The notes under the pieces: generated by a model
What the model saw: only the letters and a program-made list of their open reading frames with translations
What the model was told of the DNA's origin: nothing
Database searches by the model: none
Shown: one piece after another, positions 1 to 11,312 of the stretch
How the letters are laid out: every line of letters starts with the position of its first letter
Position numbering within the stretch: the first letter of the stretch is position 1
DNA from: Fasciola hepatica
Lineage: Eukaryota; Platyhelminthes; Trematoda; Plagiorchiida; Fasciolidae
Direction of reading: 5' to 3'
Assembly: GCA_948099385.1 (NCBI GenBank)
Contig: CANUEZ040000168.1
Span: 9,954,001 to 10,018,000, forward strand
DNA length: 64,000 nt
Made by a program: the position numbers and the translations under genes

Positions 1-2407
1 AATTGACAGATCGTCCGGATTGAGACAGAGTGGCATTCATGATTAACTATACATGTGACTTTTACCATTTCTGTTGCGTTCACTTACACCGATATTGTTT
101 ATACTTGTGCGCAATACACGAGATACTACAGTGCTTCGGGTTCCAAGTCCGCGTTTTGATTCCGTGATATACTGGTAGGGATAATATCACGTTAATCCAT
201 ACAGTATCGCAAGCAGCCATGCACGGCTTAAAAATCAATGCACGCTCTACACCTTAATGACCAGTCACGCAGTATCGATACCCCACCACCACCTAAATAA
301 AATTCATGGTAGTGCACACACAATATATGTGCACTTCATATTGTAATGAAGACTGCAAGACGGATGAGGATATTTGTTTTTGGGTGGTCAAACGGGTTAA
401 GTTCATGAAACATACAATCGTTGATATAGTCCTCTTTCCAGATAGAGCCACGTCAACACTGGTCTTGTGGCAGCTTGAATATTTCGGCTGCTTTCTGGTC
501 AGTTGTCCGTAGCCTTCAGCTTGATTCTCTTGGGCACCATTTCTGTTCGGCTGGTCCGATTGTCCCGGTTAACGGCTTGATCGGTAGCTCCTCACATGGG
601 CTATCATGCTGGTTGCCTGAGATCCCGCTGCTTCCCTCTGCTAACCAGTATGCTTCCTTTTGATTACTTCGGGACGCCTGCGACATATTCGCCGTCTGTT
701 CTTCGATCTGTAGCTCTTGATCGATTGACCCGTTGGGTTTGATATTCGTGTCGTCCTGTTGCTCGAGTATTCCCAGCTACAATATGTAGCGCTGCATACC
801 TTTCCAGACTCATCTAGGACTCATAAGGAATGGGATCGCAAGAAAGTGAAAAGTAGACTTCTTACTACTCGTTTGACTGTGAAAATCATCTTTGCTACGT
901 GAGCTGAAGATCGATTATCTAAACAGCAATCCACTTCGCTTGTCAAACAGACTTACCCTAAAGCAGATTTGATGAATGAAGTTAGAATAATGTTGACCAA
1001 TACAGTACAGCGAGGAACTCAGCTGGACAAACCAACATAGATCGTCGGTTTTCGTCCACCTGATTCAACAATCTTTCACCGACCAAGAGTAAAGAAGTAA
1101 AGTCTTTTTTCCATTGTTGCCAATATTGCCATAAACGTCTCAAGACCTACAGTATCTTCTTAATTTATCAAAATATTTATTACTCAGAAACAAGATTTTA
1201 CTGTTTGACCGATGAAACAAGTATCGAAAGAGTAGTGATAAGAAGTGGGACTAGTCCGCCCAAGCAAGAAGCAGGCTGAAAATCTAGAGAACGGTTAGTT
1301 TCGGGGTAAGACGCGTTCAGTCAACGGAATATCCGTTTTTCCACGTTAGGGTGTTTTAGCGTTAGTTTCTTCGAATACTGATGACATTTATAGCTTAATT
1401 TATTGGTATATAAGAGTTATTGATGAACGGGCTTGACTTTCAGACGGCTAACATTTCCGGAACAGTTAGAGTGACATCATAGTCTGCAGGAGATAGTTTT
1501 TATGCTGTTTTTTTATTTTACAGAACTTCTTCCCAAGATTTGTTCCTTAGTTTTAATGACTTCTAATTACGGAAACTTGACAATTTGACCTGTCATGACG
1601 ACTGCTCAAAATTTGGAAAGTTGATCTTTTGGAGGCTACTCGGTATTTGGGCTTTGTAAGTACTTGCACTCACACACACTTCTGGTGCTTTCGGCCTTTC
1701 GTGAACAAGATTTAGGCGCATTTTTATTTGTTCCATTTCAATTCGATCCCAGTAGTAGCAGCATTTACAAAGGAGTCAGCCATCTAAGAACTTCCTTAAG
1801 TGGCTTGATCTAGGATTTGAAACTTATTCAGAAGGAGTCTCTGGATTTGTAACATAATCCGAAAAGGCTCAATAGGTCCAGAACGATTGAGAGACCATGG
1901 TGTGGTATGCAAGGCCCAGTGATCTTTCGCGAAGGGTTGTTCGTGAGTGATCCGCATAACAGAAGAAAAAAAGAAATCCATGAACTCAAAGCATAGTAAG
2001 TGTTATATCAGGAACCCACACTTATAGGCTGCCAACAGCCTGTTCACTACAATGGTCACTCAAGAGATCAAGGTCACGCTTCTGGTTGAAGTTTGATAGA
2101 TAAGGACAGGTACAGCCACTGTTATGTGCATACTGACGAGGTCAATTCGAGTGGTAGTGAAAAGCATGTGGCGCAAATGCTACAAGCTCCGCGATCTGGA
2201 GCTCGATAACCCGATTACGAGAAAAAGTGATGGGTAGGCTTTAGAAGGATAGACATAAACAAGTAATAACGGACAGAAATTAACAACATTTTGTTTTTTG
2301 TAAATGAAGTAGACAAAACTGAGCACCTTTTTCGTGCAAGTACAGTCCTTTATTAGGTGCACAAAAACTCTATTAACAATAATTTTCCGTGTTTAATTCC
2401 CCTGCAG
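1..2407. other. No recognisable gene, 5' flank
   Basis: Stops are frequent in all frames. I see no transposon domain, no long tandem array and no RNA gene in this stretch. It is AT-rich and looks like intergenic or intronic DNA. Confidence 0.5.
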
Positions 2408-2611
2408 TTGGGACATGGCAGTTTGTCTGGCGCAAATTTACCGGAGCTGTGGAGTGTCCATACTACTCATTTGTTAAGTACGTTGTTGTTCGAAAACAAC
2501 CATGGACGGTGGAGGGACACTGAAAGTGATGACGTAACACAGGCTGAACGCAATGAACTGAAGAAGATGCACAAACAACGTGACGGCCTATTCCGACTGA
2601 ATAAGGAGTGA
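2408..2611 (+). CDS. Candidate terminal exon, unknown protein
   Basis: A pyrimidine-rich acceptor ending in CCCCTGCAG is followed by an open frame of 67 codons ending in TGA. The peptide begins LGHGSLSGANLPEL and ends in a charged, helix-like stretch (ERNELKKMHKQRDGLFRL). The composition is protein-like and unlike the neighbouring random ORFs. I do not recognise the family. I found no convincing partner exon upstream and no clear AATAAA shortly downstream, so it may be the last exon of a gene that starts to the left, or a chance ORF. The entry phase is 0 if the acceptor is right. Confidence 0.3.
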   Translation: MGHGSLSGANLPELWSVHTTHLLSTLLFENNHGRWRDTESDDVTQAERNELKKMHKQRDGLFRLNKE

Positions 2612-3070
2612 CTTAAAGTAGGCTGGATGGCTTTCTTGTAAATTAGCAAAATGGTTATATGGCCCAAATGTCTGATCGCCAATAACCTGTGGAATATTAG
2701 ACCAGTATCACAGCTTTTGAATACAAGGTCCACCATGATGTTATTTCCCGTAGCCTGGGGCTCTGCAAGTCGGTGCTGGTTGGCTCACCGATCTGAGCAA
2801 ACGAACTGCAAGTGCTTTAGTTCAACAGCAGTGCATTTGTGAGGTCAGCTAGGCTGGTGATTCGGCATTTGCAACCCCGTTGCACACCTCGGTGAGCAAA
2901 TGAACACCAACCTCAGTTCTCTTCCGAGTAGGCATGGAATAACAGTATGGTATAATTCTGAATAGATTCAGTTAGAGACAGTTTGAAAGAGAGACAGAGA
3001 GACAAATACAGTAAATACCAGCGCGACGTATGTTATAAAGAACCCATTTTAATATTTTTCTCATCAAAAT

Positions 3071-3126
3071 TCCACACCGCGAGCGGGTAACCTTCCGCTT
3101 ACCGGTCAGCTACTCTACCAACTGGA
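3071..3126 (-). repeat. tRNA-like SINE head (weak)
   Basis: Read on the minus strand, this segment has an A-box-like AGTTGGTAGAGTAGC followed about 20 bases later by AAGGTTACCCGC in the place of a B box. That is the layout of a tRNA-derived SINE promoter. The boxes are degenerate and no cloverleaf was proved. Confidence 0.3.
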
Positions 3127-4598
3127 AAAACACGGTTTGGCTGATCGGACGCGAACAACGCAAGTGAATATCCAATTACGCTAAAATCACTATCTGATGT
3201 AGCACAGTAACGGTTCACGGTTCACTAGACTATCTTCGTCGGTCACTTCATAATGGGACGAACGGAACATAATTTAAAGAGGTTCATAGGACATTTTCTC
3301 ATATTTACAGAATTCATTGATTGTACGAGAAGCTGAAATGATGCTTATAGTGGGAAATACGTTCCTATTTTTCACACCAAAATGTTATTCACATCCGACT
3401 TGCTTATCACGAGCACTGCACAAGCAACTGTTCGGTGTACGACGGTTGCCGTTTCAATTCCGGTTCGTGGCGTGGAATTTCGGATACGGCGAATGCAAGT
3501 AGATTTTCGATCGTTTATCTACGTCATTCCATCTCCTCGAGTCACCAACTATCATTATGCCTACCGAATTATTATTTCTTTCATGGAAGTTTTAAAAAGT
3601 GGAAGCACTGTCAATCTCAGACGATGTGATGTCCTGTGGATGCAAAACATTTCGGGCAGTCTTGTCCTGGAACTGATACTTAAATCGTGATGATCCGATT
3701 CGGGCTTTGAACCTCGTTTGTGAATCGCTGAATAGACTACACTAGGAATACAAGCAAATGAAAATCGTTTGATCGTTTTACATCCAAGTGTGCGATACTG
3801 AAATAGCTTACGATTTAGAAGAAAGCCAGCCTAGTACGCACCCTTCGTGAATTCGAACATTATTTGCTCGCTCGCTTGTTTATTTATTTACTAGTTCTGA
3901 TGCTTTTGTTGTGACTGTTTGTTTCAATTTCCTGATCAACCCACCATCGGCAAAGACTTAATTGTCCAGAATGGACAGGCATACCACTCTGATTGAGCTC
4001 CCCATATGGACACTGGACACGTCGATCAAATTGGACTCGGGTTGTTCCGTGACCGTTCTATGTAGTCATGACTGTCTGACTCTCTTCAACCATTTGTGTT
4101 TTGGTGAGTGCGTGAATGCATCATATCATGATGTTTATGTCTGTTCCTTCGTTGCATGGTAATTTCCGGCTCGGCTGAATTGCTTTCGACTACGGAGCCA
4201 ATGTTTGTGATGCGCGTGCTTATCTCCATCTGTGTGCACTGATAATCAGTGAAAGCAATGACAATGGCAAATCGTTCGCGAGCACACACACACTAACTGA
4301 AGGAGCAGTGGATGCTTCAACAACAAGCAATTTCCTCTAGGAAAGAGCGGCAATAATTTTTCGCATTGTTTTTCAAACCCGCATGATTTTACAAGCGTCC
4401 TGAATCTCCGTAAGATTCATGTTATCTGTAAACCTCGTAACCGGATAGCGAGAGAGATCACCACGGACTGAGGTACGTGGACAGCAGTAGTGGTAAGCGA
4501 GTATTTAAAAGTGTTGTCACGATTCGGTATTAGAGCTCAAACACAAAACTTACACAGACCGTTTGAGTTTACTCGTTTCTATCGACACGTGTGTGGTA
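3127..4598. other. No recognisable gene
   Basis: Only short ORFs are present. A stretch around 3400-3500 has a vague tRNA-like look but no clear boxes. Nothing else was identified. Confidence 0.45.
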
Positions 4599-4620
4599 GG
4601 GGGTGGGGGTGAGGGGTGGT
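4599..4620 (+). other. G-rich tract
   Basis: Runs of five, five and four G separated by one to three bases are followed by GG. This could fold as a low-order G-quadruplex. No gene start is recognisable next to it. Confidence 0.5.
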
Positions 4621-4860
4621 GGAGTTCCCTCAACCACGCTGTTGTGTATAATCTATAACCCAAGCGACGGATATGAGGGTCCCAGATTTTTTCCACCGTC
4701 CAAATCAATCCCACCTTCTATTTGTGCCCACAAGCAGTTCAATTGGGGGTGTCCGCATGGAAACATTGACGGATGAAAGCTAGAATCACAGCTGTTGCTT
4801 AACAGGGAGCAGAGTGGTTGGAAAAGAGTAGAGGAAAGAATCGTGTATACCATCGAGTCG

Positions 4861-5001
4861 AGTAACTTATCCCAGACGTGTTATCCGTCCGAATGCTTTA
4901 TCCGGTTTTCGAATAACGCATGCGGGAGTACTACAAACCTACAAGCACATACAGATATACACGAATTCAATGGAGAGGGGGCATATGAATGCGATCATTG
5001 A
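4861..5001 (+). pseudogene. C2H2 zinc-finger-like remnant
   Basis: One frame contains C-x4-C, then STTNLQAHTDIH (the L-x2-H-x3-H half of a C2H2 finger), then GAYECDH, which resembles the start of a second finger after a degenerate linker, and then a stop. The spacing between the second Cys and the first His is about five residues longer than usual, so the finger is broken or the match is chance. No second finger or splice partner is seen. Confidence 0.22.
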
Positions 5002-6489
5002 GATGGACCGGTCCGGTTCAAGTCGACACTGTTCCTCTCATCTCCTCACTACCCACCACCACTCACTCCGTTGTTGTTTGTCCCCTAATCGGATACGAAT
5101 CAAATGTTTGGAACAACATTTAGTCAACGTGAACGGTTGCGCAGTCGAACTAGTCGAACATGGAAAGTTAGATAAGAGGGTCTTTGCGTGGTCAACCCTG
5201 AAGTTTGGTGTTTAAATCAGAAGGAGATGGGGAGAATTGGTAGGCGAACAAGTGGGGTTTTAAAGTGTCACGAAAATTTGCCAGTAGTTGTTGTCCACAA
5301 GCAATTTTGAAGCCAATGAGTACGGAATTTTGATGAATAAAAAATTGTTGTTTATGGTTACTCTAGCAGATAAAAAAGGAGAAGCGGAATGGTTCACGTG
5401 GAAGTTGAACATCGAGGTAATCTGAAAACCATGAGCACAAATTCAATTCACGTGTTAATCCGACCAAAACCCTTAAACATGTTTTAAGATCAAATCTTAC
5501 TTCGGCCTCTGCTCCGAAGAGAAAACTTTGCGAATAAACTGAAAAACAATACGACAAGACATGCTACACTCTGTAGCAGCGTATAATTTGCAAACCAAAT
5601 CAAGACAAAGCAAGCTGTTATAGATTTGGACCTCGAGAAAATAAGAAAATGCATCGTGGGGGGGGGGACAAATCTTGATTGAGGAAAGATGATGAAAATG
5701 GATATACTCCCGTCTGCGTTACTGATTGAAAGCGGACATACTTGTAGTGGCCGTGAGTGGAAAAATCCTTCCAGCTATTCTTTTGTTTGGCTGTTTTTTG
5801 AAATAATCAACGTGTGTTGGCGGTACCGCGTTGAAATATCATGTATAAATGGATTCATCTTAAATATCTTCTTTCCTTTTAGCTTTACTGCATTCAGACT
5901 CATTCTATAAGTGTGCGGTTAAATCTTATTGTTTGCCGAACACTTCAATTGCTAAAATGCAAAGTAGAGATCCCAGTCTGAATAAGTAGTTTCCTGAAAT
6001 ACGGACTGTTCGAATGCTTCATCGTTGGGGTGCTTTATGACAAGTATACCAAGAAATGCCACTTTCTGGTTTTCATTATACTTCCAGTATGAACTTGCTA
6101 TCAACACATAATTTACTCGTGGTATTAGAACTGTGGTCCACTTCCAGAATTTTTAAGAATTACGTACAAATACAATCAAAGAACCCTAACCGGAATTCGG
6201 AAGTCAGTTGCAACAGAACGAGTTTCCCTAGTTCTGAATCTATGACCCTTAAAAGCTGGTAAACTTGCTTCCTTTTTCTCTATAGGTAGAACTTTCAAGC
6301 TTGAAGTACACACACAGCCACCATGCAACCAGCTTGTCTATGTGGTTTTAATTCTGGCAAGTGGTTGAGTTTTTAGTTATTAACAGTTTTGCTCTTTTCC
6401 ATGCCAAAGTGTCATCCAGGTGAGACGGTTTCATGACACTTACGGACACGACTTTTATTCTGGGTCACTAGAGTCGAAAGACACCGTCA
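5002..6489. other. No recognisable gene; poly-G at 5658-5667
   Basis: Nothing coding was recognised. A run of ten G lies at 5658-5667. Similar G runs recur at 9520-9530, 29689-29698 and 58493-58501. Confidence 0.45.
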
Positions 6490-6572
6490 ATCCGTAGGCG
6501 AGTAAAGGCTTGAACTGGTAACCTTGTCTACAAGACTCGTCTGAACTCCCAGATGCATTAAACAACCCTTCA
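6490..6572 (-). repeat. tRNA-like SINE head (weak)
   Basis: On the minus strand CTGGGAGTTCAGACGAG is followed by AAGGTTACCAGTTCAAGCC, an arrangement like D-arm and T-arm sequences of a tRNA-derived SINE. The boxes are diverged and no other copy of exactly this sequence was seen in the window. Confidence 0.2.
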
Positions 6573-7799
6573 GTGAGCAATGACGAAAAGCCCCCAAATA
6601 ATGTTGAGTCACTTCTTAATGAGGTGCTTCTTCGTGAGGCAGCAGATTATCTGTGATTTTGTTTATTTGCATAACTTTTATTTAACTACTTTCATTGTAT
6701 GGAAAGTCTACAAACCATTTGGCAGTGTTGTCGCGGAAATTTCTCCGGATCCGGCATAGGCAGACCTATTTTTGGGAATGACTGAAAAGCAGCTATGTGA
6801 TAATATTTCCCAATTTTCTCTTTACAGAAGATGTGTTGGTGACTTTTTGATTTTTCGAATAAGCAACACTTTATTCCTTTTCTTAACACCCCGAATTCTA
6901 TTCAGCTCAATACCCCCGTTTCTCACTGAGAAAAACCTGACAGCAGTTTATCTTTTGTTGTCAAACAACACTGTAAGCCGAATATACATGCAAAGAAACA
7001 CAGTTGAACAGAAGCCATTCCCGATTACTTTGCCATTCAAAGAAGACCTTATATTTAATCATTTCAGTCAAAATTATACTTCAGTAAATAGATATAAACA
7101 CTCAGCGGAGCAGTTTCCTTCGTTACTGACCACCAGAGGGATGGTTTTGCAAGATCATTTGAACCGTTTCACTGACCCGATTTGAATCACTTGTTGTTTA
7201 TCAGTTCACTGGCTGCAGGGATGTATGGTGACGTAAGAAGAGCTGATCGCTGCTTGTTACTCAACGAGTATCAGGGTGCAGAACCAACTAGCTATCAAAA
7301 ATGGACCACTCCAACCTACTGAGGCCACAGAGAAAGATCTTAAATGGTCGGCTTCGGTTGCAAGACATGTAATTACGCCAGGTCACAAAGTTGACCCTAA
7401 AAAATCTTTTAGAGTACTGTTGAGAAATCTAACACCGAAGCTATTGGCGTTCAATGAAACCGTGCCTATCCTAATGTGTCAGCCAGCGCCCAGCACACAA
7501 AATTGTTTGATCAAAGATCTCTGCATACCCTGACAATACCTACCAGACCTCTCTGTCTCTTACCGAACAAACAGTAACAGCTTTCAATCCAGCCTGCTTT
7601 ACAGCTAAAATTTTGCTCGCCGTTGACTAGACTAGAAGAAGAGCTTGCAATCTCGTCAGCTGTATTCTTTCTACAGCTGCAATCACACTTGAGTTGAATG
7701 AATCGTGCTTGGTCAGAGAGTTCATTTTTAGAATCACACGGTGATTCTCCCAAAGGTAATTCGTTGGTTAACACAACCAACCTTCAGAAAGAGGACCCG
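6573..7799. other. Unassigned; possible worn PLE scrap near 7010-7070
   Basis: A plus-strand ORF (6772-7185) contains FPITLPFKEDL, which resembles the ISLPFKGD segment seen in the two clear PLEs of this window (36.5 and 59.1 kb). The surrounding residues do not align convincingly, so I do not call an element. Confidence 0.2.
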
Positions 7800-7892
7800 T
7801 GGTCCCAAATATAGATTTTCGGTATGAGCAGTATGGCTCTGTATCTGATTGATAGGACCAAATTTCCCCGAAAGAGCACGACCGGTTTTTCG
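7800..7892 (-). repeat. Inverted repeat, arm 1
   Basis: The reverse complement of this segment aligns over about 90 bases (roughly two thirds identical by eye) with 8009-8102. Both arms also encode related peptides: KTGRALSGKFGPINQIQ here on minus, KTRHVLPGEFGPVIHIQ in arm 2 on plus. The family is unknown. Confidence 0.55.
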
Positions 7893-8008
7893 GGTGTGGC
7901 CTCTAATCAGGTATGCGTACCAGGCTCTCTTTCGCCCAATCATCCTTATACTTCAGCACTCCACAGCTGGCTTACAGCTGCAATCTCATTTGACGAGCAG
8001 CTGCAACC

Positions 8009-8102
8009 GCAAAACCCGTCATGTGCTTCCTGGGGAATTCGGTCCTGTCATCCACATACAACGCTATACAATTCCAATCGAAAATGTTTTCTTTCGGTTT
8101 CC
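8009..8102 (+). repeat. Inverted repeat, arm 2
   Basis: This is the partner of 7800-7892, separated by about 116 bases. It could be two oppositely oriented insertions of one old repeat or a small foldback unit. The peptide similarity suggests that the parent sequence was coding. Confidence 0.55.
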
Positions 8103-8858
8103 GGTAAATTAGTCTGTCATTTTTATGGTGGAATGATCACACCACACTTTTGTGTCAGTAAAAGCTGTCCAAATTGGTCACTTAGTCACTCCGTTCGTCT
8201 ATAATAGCTGCTCAAACAACGCCAGACTGATCAAACCTAATCATTGCCTGTTGAACAAGAGGACAGCCATAATGAAGTGAATCATAACGTCATCCTACGT
8301 CACATACCCAAAGTCGGTGACGTGTCCGAGATCTGTGTGCTTTCGTCGACTAGGTAATTCTGATAAAGCTTCTGCATCTCCTCCGTGAGCATCTGCGCTT
8401 GGAAAAGTTCACCCCCTGGAACCGAGATCTTGGCTGATCACGAGCACTTCCAACAGAGCGGTGATGTGCAAGGCTGGAGATATGCATCTACTTATTCTAT
8501 TTCTGTGAATCCCAGGTGCTTAGATGAAGGTAACATGGGGTTTCAGACCTGATTCATCCTGGCCATCTTTCATGAAATTAGATCATGTTTAGATCTTTTG
8601 CTTACACTTAAAATCCTTTGGGTTTGATTCCTATGGTAGAATGCTTTTCATATGAAACAAGCTGCCAAGGATTGAATCGGAGCATTCTTTTCCTCCTATT
8701 ATAAGAGGAATTAAGCACTCCTGTCGTCTTCTGTGCTTGACAGATATAGTTTTCCTCTGTAGAATTATTCATCACGCAGTACCAATACTCCTCACACTAT
8801 CAACTATTCAAGAAAGCATTGTTACACTGCTCTGCTCTTGTTTGAAATCTTTCAGTAT
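8103..8858. other. No recognisable gene
   Basis: Only short ORFs are present and no transposon motifs were recognised. Confidence 0.45.
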
Positions 8859-9015
8859 TGTAGTGAGCAGGCTGTTAGCAGCCACATTGGAGTTGGACTG
8901 ATGTAAGTGTAGGATTCCTGTGTTGCTCTTGCTGAGCCTTTGTGCTCACGGAGTTTTCTATTTTTGCTGTTTCAGACTGAACACAAGCAATCCCCCGGTG
9001 GAGGAACACTGATCA
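8859..9015 (+). repeat. Dispersed repeat 'M', copy 1
   Basis: About 155 bases align in the same orientation with 46264-46417 (by eye 70-75 percent) and partly with 12514-12592. Both full copies keep GTAAGTGTAGGAT near the front and a pyrimidine tract ending in CAG 73-74 bases from that GT. Conserved sequence follows (AACACAAGCAA, then CTGATC). The spacing looks like a mini-intron inside a repeat. Confidence 0.65.
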
Positions 9016-9242
9016 TGGCATACTACACTAACGACGAAATCACTCGATTTTATTGCAATCAATGCAACTCCACATTGTCTCAGCTAAAATGAAAAGATTC
9101 TTTACTCAAAATATGGGAAAACTCTTCTTTTTCCTAGCTGTTCTAAGATGTACTTTCAAGCTGTACATTTTCCAGTGGAAGTAGACCAATGAATTATAGT
9201 TTACTTCAATTCATATCTTCAAGCAAATAAAAGAAACACTTT

Positions 9243-9247
<5 letters not shown>

Positions 9248-9287
<40 letters not shown>

Positions 9288-9301
9288 GGGTGGGGTGGGG
9301 G
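9248..9301. repeat. (TA)n microsatellite joined to a G-rich run
   Basis: A (TA)n tract (9248-9285) is followed directly by G runs of five, four and five separated by single T (9286-9301). Confidence 0.95.
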
Positions 9302-11235
9302 CAACGGTGTTTGCGGCATTCTGAGACATTCAGAGTGCAGTTCTTTCAGAACTATATCACATTTTTGATTAAATATTGATGATGCTGGTTTGACCTTGGA
9401 AGTAACCTACCTGAAATCCAGGTTAGGTACCAGCTGTGTTCTTATAATTTATGTTTCCCCCTGACGTCAGACTACCACGACCTTTATCGCCCCTTCCAAA
9501 CCTAGTTAGAAGTGGGTGAGGGGGGGGGGGAGATTTATCATTTCTTACCTTGCCGATTTATCATGCTGCAGCAAAATGTTGGTCACTCTGAGGGAGAAAA
9601 AAATGAAAGCAGTGAATAAATGTTTCAGCAGAGTTCTTGATCATTGAGGCCCTGATGGGGCTGGGAACATGGAGTTCAACGTTACCACAAGGTCTTGAGA
9701 GTTGTCATTCACTTCTGCGACGAGTGCTCCACTTAAATTCACCCCTTTTCCCATTTCCCCAATCACCCTTCAGTTTTTAAAGATGAAACTGGTCAATGCT
9801 AAATAAAACGGGCTGCTTTAATCACGGCAAAACTCTGCAGATTTGGGAAAGCATTATAAACGAGAAAAGTCACTCAGGGTATTACAGTAGTGGCCCCAAT
9901 ATTGCAGTAACCTCTCAGCAACAAACACTTTTCCTGTGCAAGAAAGTCTCCTCTATGGAAAATACCACCATGCAGTAACCCCCCTGTACGGAGCAGAACT
10001 TTGGACTTTGCCCTACTTTCCAGCAAGAAAAAATTTGAGTCTTATTTTTCTTGAGAATTTTCTCGAACAAAGTGGCCATGCACTTCTTCGTCTGGGGATA
10101 TGATGTAAATTAGAATCGCTGGGCCACTGGATTTGGTGAGTTCTAATCATGAAAAATGAGTTCTAACTGCGTCACACAGCAATAACAATACAGGTTTTAG
10201 ATGAATAGCTACGGAAAGGTTTAGATCTCATGCTAAGACTTCGGTACTGATCGTCTGTCATCGTGATCCAGATAGATGTTTATCTCCACCATCACTCACA
10301 TGGTGGCCAGTAATCGCGATGCTAGTAGACCGTTTTCGTGTCGTTTTTGATAAACTTTGATATCACGCATAGCCACATCACGCGTTTTGCTCACGAATAG
10401 TACACAGTTGATCTTTTAGTTATCAAGTCGACACAAGTCAGTAACGACCATTTGATCTTGCCAATGTAACCGCACCCGCAGCATGAGTCCGTCGAGCAGG
10501 AACTTTCTATCCCTGAGTCAGGATGAAAGCAATCCGAGGAAATCTAGAGGTTAATCTGTTGAATAATGATCATTTTACAAGATCATGGATTGAAAACCGG
10601 TGGGGCTTACATCTAGTCTAAAATACTCAACATCATTTCATACAGCAGTTGGTTTACGTACATATGGTCTTACTCAAAACGCTATTATCATTCCCTTTGT
10701 AGCATTTGTTCTGTATGTGAGCGAGATGCAGCCCGATTTGAGAGAGGACATGCCTTCGCAACAGAAATCGAGTAGGTTCTAGAATGTAATTCAACCCTCG
10801 AGCAAATCAGTTACAGCGTCGAAGTCACTCGTTTGACAGCGCGATAATATTCCAATGGTAATATGTTAAAATGCCGGATGCAGAATGGTTTAAAGACGCA
10901 AAATGTGTATTTACGACGAAACACCACTGTAAAACTGAAACCACTTCCTTTTGCCCATCTCACACGTGGGATGCAATACATTCCAGTAAGATAAGTCTTG
11001 AAAGAACCCGTCTAGTGTTTCTTGCCCTTTGGTATGACTATAGGGCTTCCGTCACGTTGTTAGCGAGTTCAGTCTGCACTGGTTAATTAAAGTCAAAAGA
11101 CGAAAACTGTGGTCACTGGGGAATTGTTTTACTGCAACTGTGTTTAGGCCCACAGTTTATGGATTTAATTATCGGTGAACGAAGTACACAGATAACGAAA
11201 AGCCCAAGTGCTTTTGTTGTATCCAAAACTGTACT
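9302..11235. other. No recognisable gene; poly-G at 9520-9530
   Basis: No domain, splice-flanked ORF or RNA gene was identified. A run of eleven G is the only notable local feature. Confidence 0.45.
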
Positions 11236-11312
11236 CCACGAGCAGGAATCGAACCGGTGACCTTCAGCATATCGATGCAACTGGTCTGCTATGTGGGCCA
11301 TTGCCGTGCCAC
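11236..11312 (-). repeat. tRNA-derived SINE promoter
   Basis: On the minus strand a good B box, GGTTCGATTCC (11245-11255), lies downstream of an A-box-like TGGCCCACATAGCAG, at tRNA-like spacing. The sequence between and after the boxes does not fold obviously as a functional tRNA, so this is read as a tRNA-derived SINE head rather than a tRNA gene. Confidence 0.5.

Noticed and set aside
8903..8975. Spliced-leader RNA gene at the GTAAGT in repeat M
   Set aside because: The sequence before the GT does not match a flatworm-type leader and no Sm-site-like motif with hairpins was seen.
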